Shown: positions 42,677 to 57,605, numbered from the stretch's first letter. The stretch is 64,000 bases of DNA from Pachyseris speciosa (GCA_016490735.1 JAEMWC010000053.1:811501-875500); one strand, 5' to 3'. The notes: generated by a model not told the origin, from the letters alone. Translations and numbers: made by a program.

Positions 42677-45190
42677 TAACATTTTTCTATTTATTTTCAT
42701 ACCCCTTGCAGCTGCTAAATCCTGAATTACAGGTAGATAATTTCAGAAACTCGAAGTAATTAATGACCTTGCTTGGAGCCTCTCTGGAAAGTAAAGAGAG
42801 CTAAAGTTTGATTGCAAAATGACGCGGCAATAGTGAAAAAAGAACTGAGCGATCACCATTGTCATTTTTCGTGTTGCTCTGAGGTGTTAAGAATAAGGCA
42901 GTGTGTAGCTTTCCTACAATACTGAAGTACATTTAAGTAGGGTTTGGATTTCAGAATGAAACAGTAGTGCAACGTGCACGGTAAAAATAATATTAAAAAG
43001 AAGTAAAAGAGACTGGAAACAAGCTAAGCCAAAATATCGACAGCTTGCATTCACTCTGGTCGAAATTAAAATTGCGTTGAAAATGAAAACATAGTTATCT
43101 CTATTTGCGGAATTGTAGAGCTCATAGATTCTCTTTGCTATCACAAAAGAAGGGAGTTTTTAATTCTCTTAAAGCGCATTTATTATATACCTGAAACACT
43201 GACAAACCCTTGATGAAAGAAAATGTTTGCAACGTCAAGCTCTGTTGAAGAACAAGCCACGGTCTGAACCTCAGAGAGTTCAACTTCAAAATCATTCCAC
43301 AAAAACTGACTTTTCCCTCTGCTAAACTGAAAACTAAACTCACGGCTTCCAATTGGTTTAATAAGTTCTTGAGAGAAGACCGTTGGAAAGTCAAAAAAGA
43401 CTGAACGCTTATTTCAAAGGCTTCGATGTAAAATTATAGGAAATGATTTGTGTTTTTGAGCACTGTTATTAGTTTCTCCCACCAGAAAGTACATGAAATA
43501 TAAATAGCCTTTTCGCCAAGTTCTGTACATTTTACTGATCTATGTTTTTTTTTCGTTTGGAAATGGCAATCCTTTTATATTGAGGGATTTCCATGATTCT
43601 GATATCAGGTTTTTGGAAAGGTCAGTTATTTTGAATCTTGGCCAGTTACTTTGGGTTAAAACTCTAGCCTAGATTGCTGGAATTTAGATGCAGCTTCCTA
43701 ACCAGCCATCAGGAGTTGCTTATTTGTTTTATTTCAGTGTTACCTCTTCAGTAGTACACCATAATTATCGTCAAGCGTGCATTTCCTCACACTCCTCTCT
43801 CTGTGGCTACGAATTATTTCATCCAGTTCATGCTCGTCATCGCCATGCACATGTCAAAAATTAAGAGTTGAGCAGAGATGGCAAAATTTCGCTGAAGTTT
43901 TTACTAACGCTTTTCGTGTATTAATATTGACAATACTCTATCCGACCACGCGAATTTTCAAATCTTCGCCACAAGTTTAGTTGCTCGGCAACTTTTCGGC
44001 ACTGAACTTTTGAGATTTTCGGCAACTGTTGCGATTTTCGGCAACTTTTAAAATTATTCTCAACGTCTTTTGCGACATTTGGTAGCTTTCGAAAGAAAAG
44101 TCAGCTAAATTCAACTAGTTTATACTACTGTGTGAGTGTGGAACCCAGGACTGGCCAATTTCCCAATGTGTTGCATGCCTGTCCATGAGGTCAGCGGTAT
44201 CACATGGCACGTTTTTCAAGATGTCGCGGACAACACTGTCAGTGATTCAGATTCGAGCTTGGAAGAACGTGCGGGATGCAGCCATAGAGGAGACGGTAGA
44301 GGCCTCAGTGATGCTAAGTTATACAGTGTAACACCAACCAGAGAAACAAGCGCGTATAAGTGACTGTTCATGTAAAGACTTGTCATGCCGCAAATGAACT
44401 CTAGAAAAACTAAAAAGGCTACTTTGTGGAAAGCAAGAATGTCGCTTTGTCTTCGAGACATAGAAAGGAAAACAAAGCAAGAAAGTGCTTTAGTAAACGA
44501 GAAGCTTGGCAGGCTCTTACTATCAGATTGCTTCAATACTCACACAGACATACTTAAGAAAAACTAGAAAAGTTGCTGATGTCAACTGTTGAATTTGAGT
44601 TCTATTAACGAAGTTTTGTTAGCACCGTTACTAGGAGAAAGTGCGAATAAAACCTACTAACCTACTACTACGATCTAAACCGCAACAAAAGCAACTAATT
44701 TACTTCAAGTACAAACAAGTAAAAAATAGCAATTTTTCGGCGACTTTGGAAATAAAATAGAAACTTTTTAGCAACTTTTAGACACTTTTATCTGTAACGT
44801 TTTGGGAATTTATCGGCAACTTGTGGCTACCCCGACCCTTAACCCCCACCAGATACGCTTCTGCCCCTACCCGTCACTTAACCAGTCACTGGGGACTTTA
44901 AGAAACGACGACGGGAACGGCAACGAAAACGCCACAAAACAATAGGTTTAATGAGCAAAAACAATCGCTCTGCACGTGCGTTTTTCATTTTGGTACATTT
45001 CTTTGCCGTCCTCTGCAAAACAACAACGTGAAATCACCAAATTTTAGGTTTTGGCGAGAACGTAAACGTCTGACGGTAAATTTTTCTTTCTTTTTCTTTA
45101 CTTTAACGTTGTTCATAGAAATTTAGTTCCTGGATATTTCACCGACATTTTACAAGTTGAACAAATTGGAATAATCACGAAAGTGCTCCC
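42677..45190. other. intergenic region, no gene recognised
   Basis: No supported exon. Between 43984 and 44830 short motifs such as ttttcggcaactt recur in degraded form. Two small + strand frames (44136-44363 and 44385-44567) are in different phases and resemble nothing I know; they could be remnants of an old coding sequence. Confidence 0.35.
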
Positions 45191-45193
45191 TAC

Positions 45194-46012
<819 letters not shown>

Positions 46013-46015
46013 ACG

Positions 46016-46078
<63 letters not shown>

Positions 46079-46099
46079 TTTTTTTATTATTATTATTAG
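46013..46099. repeat. (ATT)n microsatellite
   Basis: About 20 ATT units, then an interrupted T run and a second short ATT run. It lies 160 bases upstream of the KHDC4 start codon. Confidence 0.9.
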
Positions 46100-46194
46100 T
46101 TATATTTTGAAATGACGTTTTCCTTGCCGTCGCCGTCCTCGTTTCTCAAACTCAGCGGGGTTCCTGTGAGGAGCAATTGGGAGGAACTCAACCT

Positions 46195-46260
46195 CATACT
46201 TCTCGCCGATCCAATAAGATTTCCCATGATGCAATTTCTTAGCGTGTCACTTCAAGATGG
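46195..46260 (+). promoter_or_regulatory. housekeeping-type promoter of the KHDC4 homologue
   Basis: Just upstream of the proposed first exon are a CCAAT box (46211), TTTCCCATGATGCA (about 46220), which resembles a ZNF143-type element, and AAGATGGCGGC (46254-46264), the YY1 consensus often found over the start codon of housekeeping genes. No TATA box is placed sensibly. The motif matches are visible in the sequence; their function is inferred from vertebrate promoters. Confidence 0.45.
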
Positions 46261-49200
46261 CGGCATCTCGTCGGTAGGTGATCAATCCGTTTTCTTTGTA
46301 TTTTCTTTCTGTTCATTTTGAAAGGACAAGATCTGACTAACCCTATATAAGGTAAATCGATTTTCGATGATGGTTGCTTGTTTTGTGGGTTGTTAGCATG
46401 TGCGTTCCACTGTATTATGATCTCATGGAACTTCAGCGTAATTTAACCTTTCTTTGCTAGCGATGCATGCCTGTGCATCACGGGCTAAGCCAGTTTTTCT
46501 TTTGCCGATTTTGTAGTAGTACACCTGTACGTATCATTTTCCATCAAATTAAAAAAAATAGGTGTGCTGTTATGGGCTAGATTGCAGAATACCCGCCCCA
46601 CCAAATATCTAACTTAAAAAATAGGTAGCCTAAGGGCTACATGTGAGGGATACAACAGTACTTTATACATAAAAAAACAACAACTGATCGAGTAGCTAGA
46701 AGATTGGTTATAATGAATAAATAGGGCTGAAAAGTCCATTCAAACGTATACAATGTACAGGACCTGATAGTCAAAATCAACGTCTGTTGAGGTCATTATT
46801 TACACCACTGAGTGGAAAAGTCAGTAGAGTCACTTTACCCTAGGAAATCTAAACTTTCGTTGAAACCAGCGCAATTCAACCAAATATTTGCTCGGATACA
46901 GCAAACATCATGAAGCATGCTTTCCTTTGTCACTTTCTCAACTTCCGCCGGTCCTTTATAATTACAGACAGTATACAGTAATTGCGAACAGTTACCACAA
47001 CGACTTGCCATTTTCATCCCGAGAATTACTTGTTTTGAATTTCACTCACTTTGCCTTGCTGCTACTTGCTGTTATAATACTTTAGACTTTAATCACAAAG
47101 CTCAGATAAACATGGATATGCTGTTCGGCTTTCAACTGCATGGCAATGTGAAATAAGCTCAAAAACTACTTTCTTGCTCACCTTAGAATAAGCGCTGTTA
47201 GTTAATGTTGACATTGTAGCAAAAATGTAAAACAAATTTCCTTCCAAGCTGGCAAAGAAATCGCATAACGTTGCTCTGAAATATCCGCCGATTGCGTGAT
47301 CATATCCACCGGATGAAATATGATAACTTTGGTTGCCTAGCATGTGACAAATCTGCTACAGATAAAATATTTTCTATTACTTTCTGTGAGCTTTTAATCA
47401 AGGCCTCTGTTGAAGTACTCAACAAGAATTGTATTTGACTTACAATGAAAATAAATTTGTTTATATTCTGTGAAAGCCTTTCATCAGAAGCCTCGAAAGG
47501 TATCATGAAAATCTCTCTTATCTCTCTTTAGATCTGGCGTTGACAGTCAAAGTCGTCAACTTGTCTGACCACTTTTGAAGCGATTAAATTTCGTTCTCAG
47601 TCAAAGAGCTTCGGGTAATTGTCGTTATAGGTTTATCCAGTCAAATGTCATCATTCTCAGGCGAACAGCTTCGGGTAATAGTCGGAATGTTGCATGTTAG
47701 CCAGCTAGCGAGTTTACAGAGTCGATAGCAATAGTGTGGGATACCTGTGGTATCCCACACAAAAACTGCTCCTGCACTCGTGTTCTTTAATGCTGCTCCC
47801 ACAGTCCCGTAGTCTCGCAGTCGTGTTCTAATGCTGCTCCCGCAGTCCCATAGTCTCGCAGTCATGTTCTAATGCTGCTCCCGCAGTCCCGTAGTCCCAA
47901 TGATTATAACAACTCTGTTGCTAAACCCACCGGATCCATGACTTAACAATAAGAATTAAATGTTGATTCATTGTTTTAGAATTCAGTTTCCATGAACTTT
48001 AATAATATTAAATACGGATTAAACAACAACTTCCGTTTCCGTGAACTTTAAGAAACATTAAATACGGATTAAACAACAACTTTCATATCTTACGTGAACT
48101 ATTACATATTTGTAAAAACAGAGTAATCGCTGCATTGCAAATTTAAGCTTACATACTTACTCCAACAAACCGCCTATCCTGTCAAAAATAGAATAACATA
48201 GGCTACTTCTTTCTGGATCTATAAAAGATTCCATAGAATCTGTCGAGTGCTTCAGGTCGTCAACAATCTGTCCGCCATTTTTATTTCTGGCCCAATCCCT
48301 TAGCGAACATACGGATGAAACCTCTGATCAAATATTGAACATTGAGTTCTACTCATGGTAACTGGTCAAGTCACCCAAAGTTATGCCTCCCGAACCCCTG
48401 AGTTAATTTGAGACTTGTGTGCATTATTTTAAAGTGCCTATGAAGCGAAATTTGTTTCGTGCTAATTTTAAAGTTTACCCCTAAAAACGCAAGAATCTCA
48501 AAATTTGAGGTGCTTGTAATTAAAATTGTTGATTTTACGAGCATTTGAAGTTGGGCTATTTTGCCTTTAAAAATGGTCAGGGGTCTGGGTCGTGATGTGA
48601 CGTCATTTTGGGTACAAAAATGTGTTTGCACTTATGAGTTATAGTGAAATAGTTGGAATACTTGTCCCCAAAATTACGTCAAAATTACGTCACAGCTATT
48701 GTCACATGTCTTTTTGGCCGCGCGATTCAAATGCCATTTTTGAAGGCAAAATAGCCCAATTTCAAACGCTTGTATAATCGCCGATTTTAATCAAGAGCAC
48801 CTCAAATTTTGGAATGTTGAGTTTTATGGATTAAACTTTAAAATTAGCGAGAAACAAATTTCGCTTCATAGGCACTTTAAAGAGCAAAGCAGAAACTGTT
48901 TATTCCAGGCATCCATGCAGTTAACTCTAATTTTATTTCATGTTTTAAACTGTAAAATACAGCAAGATTAGAGTACAAACAAAGATTGGTGGTGTTCTTG
49001 AAACTTCCACATGCTTTTGCTATTTAATGGGATGAAAATATGTCACTGTGTTTACCCTTAAGCTTATTGCACCAGTTTCCAGCACTCATACTTTAATAGG
49101 TCAGTCCTACCACACTTAATATGGTGATACTACTAGTAATAATCAAAGCTCAGAAAGTGCGTTCAAAATGATGCAAGTGAATATGAATAATACAAGATGC

Positions 49201-50294
49201 TTGGGGTGAAATGGATAGTAGGAGTAAAAAAAGCTTTCGGTTATCTTGCATACATCCAAACAATGCCATGTCTGTGCACATGTACATGCTTGGCCTCCCT
49301 GCAAACGATCACTCGGATGGCAAATAGTGCCGTTTTGCGGGCTTCGACAAAACACTGATCCCCTGTTTACTGATCCCCCACTGATCCCCTCTAAAATTCA
49401 CTGGAAAAAGTAAAACAACAAAATAAAAAATGATTTGAGGCTGAATCAAGTTCAAGGATAAATTCTGCCTTACCTCAAAGTTCAAAGATGGCGGAAACTT
49501 GGTCCGACGGAGAACCTACTTTCTGACTCATTTCACAGTCATTGCAAGTACCCCGATTCTCTTTTAGGATAAACAAGCGCAAAATAAATTGAAGCATCAT
49601 CAACTGCTTTCATTTCTTTCTGTCTTTGATGTTGCCGTTGTCGTGGCTTTTCACAGACACGGATGATACATCTGATGATGCTTCAATTTATTTTGCGCTT
49701 GTTTATTGTAGGAGAGAACCAGGGTACTTATTAATAGTTTATTAATAAAAAACTCTCTTGCAGTAAAAAGAACTGAATTATACTTGTAATGACTGTGAAA
49801 CGAGTCAGAAAGTAGGTCCTCCGATGGACCAAGTTTCCACCATCTTTGAACTCTAAGGTAAGCCAGAATTTATCCTTGAACTTGATTCAGCCTCAAATCA
49901 TTTTTTATTTTGTTGTTTTACTTTTTCCAGTGAATTTTATGGGGGATCAGAAGGGGATCAGTAAACGGGGGATGAGTGTTTTGTCGAAGCCCCCGTTTGC
50001 AAACATTTAAAAACTAAATGTGAAACGGCCTTTCGCCACTTTTAAGACCTCCATGTCCTCTTTTCTGACTGCTGATTAGTCTCTAGCATTCCATCTTTAA
50101 ACAGCAAACAGCAAAATTAAACCACAAGGTGGGCAGTATCACATAGGCATTTGATGTATTTCAGGAATTCAAAATGGCAACGAAAAGGTTGTCCTGTCCA
50201 AAGGAATTTCTGCAAGGATCCCTTTTGGTATACAGGATACCCAAGAAACCACAGGAACATCAAGAGATTAGAAAAGAATTCTTCTTTGTCAAAC

Positions 50295-50377
<83 letters not shown>

Positions 50378-53300
50378 TACAGTATAGTGGTATCAAAACT
50401 ATGTCAGGAAATGTACAGTGCATGCAGCTCAGAATCCTCTACCTAGTTATTTTACACTTTGCAAAATGTTGGATCTCAACATGCTAATCACTACTGTTCA
50501 GTAATAACAATATTAGGGGCCATCAAGCTCATGTTTGTGTTAATTACAATCACTTACATGTAAAGCTAGAATAAGGGGCATTTTTAAAGGTGGCACTGTT
50601 ACTGTGTCAAAAACTTGTCATGACTTGTTCACCAATGAGGCCCTGCCAGTGAGGTGGGGAGGGGTCCTGTGTTCCGTGTCATCTGAATTTTAAAATATCC
50701 CGTGTCAATGTTTAAATCGCTAATTCTTGGCCTGGATGTCACTGTCAGAATTTTCACGGAATGGTGTCTCTCGTCGGAATTTCATTTTATGTGCTGGTGC
50801 TACTTTTTGGTCCATGTCGCTTGTCAGAATTTACCCTTGTAGGGCCTCACCAATGTTTGGGCATTTGTGTGAAAATTACCAGCTGTTGTAGTGTTAGTAT
50901 CCATCCATCAAAATATAAGTACAGTGCTGGAAGCGCTGGGGACTTGTGTCAGCCAGCTTAAAAGCAAGGTAAATTTGTGAAGAGAGAAAGCTTCTGGATA
51001 CTGGCATGCCAAACAGTAACCGGCGTCCAATGTGAAACAGCACTGCGGTCTGCTTGATGTATAAAACAAAGCTGGAATATGCCAGGCGTTCCAAGGCTCT
51101 CAGTTTCTTGTTGCAATTTATCCTTGTCAGAACCCAGCAGAAATTCCTATTATTTTGCTACTTCTCCACTGTAGATGTAAATCACGGTTGGAAATAACAC
51201 TAAACCCTGAGATCGGTGAAAAGAGAACAATATTTCAAAATTTGTCTGTGGTACATGAATGTTTGAAAGTTGCGTAAGGACTGGAACTAGTGTAAATGTA
51301 ATCTCGTCCTCAGGGCAATCCGCGCTGTAACTCGTTCCACCGCAAAAAAGGATCGCCCCTTGAGCTTTGTTAACGCTACAATATTCAGCAGTGTGAATTT
51401 TCGCATTAAAGAAGGCGAAGGTATGTCCTCTTTGATAACAGCCGTGTTCAAAGCCACTATCGGCTTACTCGTAAACAAGGGAAGGGACAAGGCAGCCGAG
51501 AAACTAAAAGATGGCGACGTAACAGACCAGAGATTCCGGGGATTGATCGTCCGTGAGATCGACGATATAAAGTCGAAGTTGGACGGATTAGTAAGAAAAG
51601 ATTTGTTAGCAAGCATCAGTTTCTTTAAGGAAGGAATCGAGTTGTTGTATGAAGTGTTTCAGAAGGCAAGGTTGGCCAGACGCGAGTACGGTGACGTAAC
51701 AGCTGGAACAGCTAGTGGCGATGCAGTTGCCCTCGCTCAGGGAATGAGAAAATTGGAGCTTACAGGCCTGGATGAATCAGTCTCTCGTGCCCTTGCCAAC
51801 GCCAAAAAGAGGTTTGAACGCGCTCGCGAAAGGGCAACAGACGCCTTCGCTAATGAAGCTTTGGATCTATCTGATCGCGTGCTTGCCATGCAATATCGAG
51901 TGATGGCAACAATACTTGAGACAGTAGACAATCCCGAAGACGCAATAGCAGCGTGTAGAGTGTGTATTGAAGAGCTACACAGCCTGTCAGCTGTTAAGGA
52001 ATATTTTTCTGTCGAGCTGAAAAAAAGATTCTGGGCTCGGATTAGTAAAGAAGAACGAAGAGCACTCATTTCTTCGTTTGTCATGTTAATCGCGTTGTTT
52101 ATGACGTCACGCTAATGGTCGCCAGACGCGGAGAGGGCTTGATGATGCCATGCATCGAAACCGGAGAACAAAAGGTCTATCCACTCCGTGATACAAGAGT
52201 GTCCAAAGTACTCCACAAAGTTGGTATGGAGCACTGCTGTATCACACCATGGTCATTTGGTCAGGAGGGTGAGGAGGAAGACAAGCTGAAGAAGCCAGAG
52301 CATATCAGTACAAACAAGGATGGACAGTTTGTTATAGCAGACGATGGAGATAAAACTGTCAAGGTGTTTGACAGCAGTGGACATTTCATTCTCAAGTTCA
52401 GTTTACACATGGACAATGGTAAAACAAATTTAGTCCGTGTTTTGGAGGTCACCACTGACGAGGAGAACAAAATTTATTCACTAGTCATGCTGAAGGAGAC
52501 TGGGCCCAAGAGAGAAGAGACAAGGTCTCATCATGTGCTGGTTTTCAACAGCGCTGGGGACCAGCTGCAAAACTTTCCTGTGAAGAGGAATGGTGACGGG
52601 GACGGTAAACTAATGGTAAACAAGAATAAAGTATTGGTGGCATGGCGCAGAGTGGTTGATGTCTACTGGCTTGATGGAGGATATGTTCGTAGCTTTGGAG
52701 AAGAGGAGTTGAACACTGCAATAGATATCACTGCTGGTCCTGATGGCTGGGTACTGGTACTGGACGTGGGTGATGGCTGTATCCACGTATTCACCGAGGA
52801 TGGTCAGCATCTGAACAAATTCAGTGTCATAAAGACCGAAAAAGCTTTGTATTATTGTGTTGCCTGCCACCCAGGAGGTGAACATGTCATCGTCCCTGGT
52901 TATGTACCCGGAACAGACCGCCTGTCTGTGGCAGTATACACTAAAGATGGCGAGTGTCAACGAACAGTGAAACTCGACCCAACAGGATGGATAGGAGGGA
53001 TTACGGTGAGCATGGAAGGTCGCATTTGTGTTACGGATCGTGCTGAAGGAAAAGTCATTGTGCTGTGAAACTATTTAGGAACACAGCTCAACAGTTTTAA
53101 TGAATATTTTCATATTGTGAATTTTCTTATATCCTTAACTTATTTTGCAATTATTGCAAAATAAGTTAAGCATATTAGAAAATTCATAATCTTAAATGAT
53201 ATAGAAAGTGTAGGTGTTTGCCTATTGGGGGGTCGCAAGTATTTGTATCATACAAGCAGTTTTATATTAGTGAGCATGGAACATTGGGTTTGTGTTACGT

Positions 53301-56300
53301 ATCGTGCTGAAGGAAAAGTCATTGTGCTGTGAAACTGTTTACTTAGGAACACAGCTCAACGTTTTTAATGAATATTTTCATATTGTGAATTTTCTTATAT
53401 GCTTAACTTATTTTGCAATTATTGCAAAATAAGTTAAGGATATTAGAAAATTCATAATCTTAAATGATATAGAAAGTGTAGGTGTTTGCCTTTTGGGGGG
53501 GGGTTGAAAGTATTTTTATCATGCAAGCAGCTTTATATTAGTGAGCATGGAACATTGGGTTTGTGTTACATATCGTACTGAAGGAAGAGTCATCGTGCTG
53601 TGAAACTATTTAGGAACACAGCTCAACAGTTTTAATGAATATTTTCATATTGTGAATTTTCTTATATCCTTAACTTATTTTGCAATTATTGCAAAATAAG
53701 TTAAGCATATTAGAAAATTCATAATCTTAAATGATATAGAAAGTGTAGGTGTTTGCCTTTTGGGGGGGGGTTGAAAGTATTTTTATCATGCAAGCAGCTT
53801 TATATTAGTGAGCATGGAACATTGGGTTTGTGTTACATATCGTACTGAAGGAAGAGTCATCGTGCTGTGAAACTATTTAGGAACACAGCTCAACAGTTTT
53901 AATGAATATTTTCATATTGTGAATTTTCTTATATCCTTAACTTATTTTGCAATTATTGCAAAATAAGTTAAGCATATTAGAAAATTCATAATCTTAAATG
54001 ATATAGAAAGTGTAGGTGTTTGCCTTTTGGGGGGGGGGGGTTGCAAGTATTTTTATCATGCAAGCAGCTTTATATTAGTGAGCATGGAACATTGGGTTTG
54101 TGTTATGTATCGTGCTGTGAAGGAACACAGCTCATTTGCTGTGAAACTGTTTACTTAGGAACACAGCTCATTTGAAAATCAAAATTCAAGGCCTTGAAAG
54201 TCCGTAAAAAGTACATTGGGTCCTTGAAAAACCTTGAAATTTGCTGTTAAAAAGTACATGTCCTTGAAAAACCTTGACTTAGTGGAAGAACTAGAAAAGA
54301 CTTAGACTTGAACAAATCTGGCAGTTATCCCTTAAACCCGATCATCTAGTATCACATTCTAATGGCATTTTTTACTGGATGGAGTGCTTGGAAAATTGGA
54401 ATTGTGTCCTGGAATGTCCTTGAAAAGTCCTTGAATTTTTAGTCCAAAAAAGAGTACGAACCCTGAATAAGTTAAGCATATAAGAAAATTCATAATCTTA
54501 AATAACGTAGAAAGTGTAGGTGTTTGCCTTTTGGGGTCCCAAGTGTTTTCATCATACGAGCAGTTTTATATCAGTCTCAAATGTAAGATACTTACAGGCA
54601 AAACATCTATTAGTATAGTGTTTTTACAAAGGAATTGCTATTTTAGAGTCTTACCACTGTTTTGTGTTGTTGTTGTTGTTGTTGTTGTTGTTTTTTTTTT
54701 TTTTTTTTTTTACCAATGCATTTAAGCTGGTGATGCTTTTAAGTCTGTGTCTTAACAAAATAATATTCATTCGACAAATAATATTCGAATTTTTCTGCTG
54801 TTTTGTTGTTTGTTTGCCTGATTACATGTAATTCATGATCAGCTCACATGATTTGTGTGACCTTAGCCAAGAAAAGCTCTATTCTTCCCAGACCAAACCA
54901 TTTCAAGTGTTTCTGGAATGTTTATTGTTATGCTACCAAATAACAATGCTGCACTAATATTCAGAACTGTGTTGTATATTGCTATATTTTGACTACTCTG
55001 TGGAACTGAATCTATGTCTTGTAACTGTTATGAGGCAAAGAAAGTTGAAATTTAACCTTTTCAAACTCTTTTTCTTGAATCTTATATTGTATGTGATTTT
55101 TGATAGGCCAATTTTTGACCTGCTAATAAATAAACTGAAAGGATTAAATGAACATTCCAAGAAATGATAAGCTTAATTATTACTAATAAACAAACTGTTG
55201 ATTTACTGGGAACAAACAGAAATTGGCAGACCACCCCTTGAAAGGTTCCTACTATGCCTCCACGTGCAAACACTTGAAGGGGACGTAAATGAACCCACAC
55301 ACTGATGGAATAGAGTATGTTTGCCGAGCTGTGGTCTGTCTCAACACATATCTCAGAGTTGGGTGGAGTCCAGGCGATGGACCACCAGTCCCCAGCAAGC
55401 GTTTGTTGGCCATGGAAACCTGTGAAGCAACTGTATGTGTTGCAGTTCAATTTAATCCTTGGTTCAATTTTTATTTTCCTTTGTTCTTGTGTATGGTAAT
55501 GTACACATGTATGATAATAAGTACAAAACAAAGGAAAGTAAAAATTGAACCACAACATATGCACCTCTTTGTGGCACAGATGACTGATGTACATGATTTA
55601 CAGAATTAATTTTCAAAATGGTAGTAGTTCTTAATAGTGTTTCGAGGACTGTTCTTTAAAAAAATTAGATGTAGAAATCTATGAAAATGAAATCATGTTC
55701 ACTGTGAGTGGAAGTTACCCCACTTTACGCACAGCCACATAATTTAAAGATGCCTGCTTATTATGGACAGTTTTGTTTGTCCTGACAAATAGCTCCTATA
55801 TTTTCTCTTGTGTTGGTATTGACAGTGGTCAATATGGACAATAGATACTTTGTTGATGTGCCTTCAGGCACGCTTTCATACAAAGTTAATAACCTGATCC
55901 CTTTACCAGCACACACTGGTTATAATTCATGCACTGTATATACCATACTGTATTTTTATTTATCACAAATATGTGCTTATAGAGACAGACTATTTGCATT
56001 GACTATGTACCTTGCTGTGTTTGAAACATTTAAGAGAACATTAATTTTTGTAAAAGGGTTATGCTACACAGCAACAGTAAATTGCTATCAATGTAGATTA
56101 CCTTGGACTAAAAATGTTTCAAAGGCCATTTGATGAGCATAGTTAAGCAATTCCTCCAAAATAAAAGTGACACTTGATTTTTGTTCAAACTTTATCCACT
56201 GAATATTTATCACAATAATTATTATGAGAACTTCAATTTTGAAATAAAAAAGGGGGGTGCTCATGCTCATTTAGGAGCTGTGGAGCTGTCCCATTTTGGC

Positions 56301-57571
56301 ATTATTTAATGCTTATTGTAAGAACGCATTTCAAGTTATTGTAAAATCTTTGTGAACCCAAACTCACGAGAACACTCATCAAACTACAGTCCATACATTA
56401 TGTTCCAGACGTGAATAAACATTCTATGTTTATGCAAGTTCCTTGCATAAACATAAAAAACCCGGGAGCAACTACAGAATACAGGGCCAAATTTTGAGGA
56501 TACACTGTAAGTGCTTGTCGGTGGCTTGCCGGCTCGGTAATCGCTTTACTGCTTTAAGAACAAGGTAGACATACTACAGAGTGTCTCGGTGGCTTGCCGG
56601 CTCGGCAGTCGCTTTACTGCTTTAAGTAGTACAAAGTGGCTTTACTGCTTTGAGAACGAGATAGATCGAGAGAGTGGCTCGCCAGCTCAGCAGTCGCTTT
56701 ACTGCTATAAGAACGAGGTAGATGAATTAGAGAGTGGCTCGGTGGCTCCCCAGCTTCGCAGTTGTTTTAGTGCTTTAAGAACAAGGGAGACGTATTAGTT
56801 CGCGATCACTTGCAAACAAAACAGCAAAACAAACAAACAATTCAACTACTTCTTTGCATCCAAAACGAGTAGAGATGATGGTTATTTATGTCCAGTCGAA
56901 AGAAAAATACAAGTTTCATTCCTGATCCAAGAAAAGTAACGATTAAACCAAATGTTAAGCTTCAATTATTTAATTTACCTGTGATGTAGAGGTCTTGAAA
57001 ATACGTATCCACTTTAGTAAAAACACAAATATCCAAAAATAGGAAGGGTTTGTCCAAAGGAAGAACTTCTTCCACTAAGTTTGAGCTACTCGTTCCTCCC
57101 ATTAATGCCGGTTAACTATTAAGTGACATTTCTTGGTGAGCGGCAAGATGCAGCGGTAAAGTGAAAGCCCTTGAAGCATTGTGTCATTTTGTTTTTCAAC
57201 CACACAATCCAAACGCTGTGCAAGTAGATCCAAGTTTTAAGCTTTTCCTAAAAAAATCTTTTGCTCTTCAGTTTAATCAGTTGGAAATTCACCTTCCGGA
57301 GTATCTTTAAACTAGTTCCTGATTTTTTTGCCTTTTACGCGAAGAAATTTGAAAGAAGATGAAGTTGTTTTGCTCAAAATGAAGAAACCAACTGAATGTG
57401 AAATTTCGAGCCACAGAAAGCGGGCGAAAAATTAAGCCTTGTTTTGGTTTGGGTGTCCCACACCTGGCTTGAGCCTGCGATCCAATCGAAAGCCAGTACC
57501 TGGTCAGCTGTCAACTTCAAAAAAAAACAGCTGACTTCGATGAGCTTCAAACTTGAGCTGGTCAGGGGATG

Positions 57572-57605
<34 letters not shown>

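Larger units (their letters stand above)
46274..51300 (+). other. first part of the KHDC4 first intron: repeats, no other gene seen
   Basis: From 46274 to about 47700 I see no exon and no clear repeat. Later parts hold a 41-bp tandem repeat, a TTAA element, a foldback element, a TA microsatellite and a nested hAT-like MITE, each listed separately. Confidence 0.45.

Noticed and set aside
55289..55609. 106-codon frame near a small inverted repeat
   Set aside because: No recognisable motif; it crosses repeat sequence.
57148..57155. Alternative KHDC4 first exon ATGCAGCG before GTAAAG
   Set aside because: In phase, but it has no promoter context and gives a poorer N-terminus than 46257. Kept as a fallback only.
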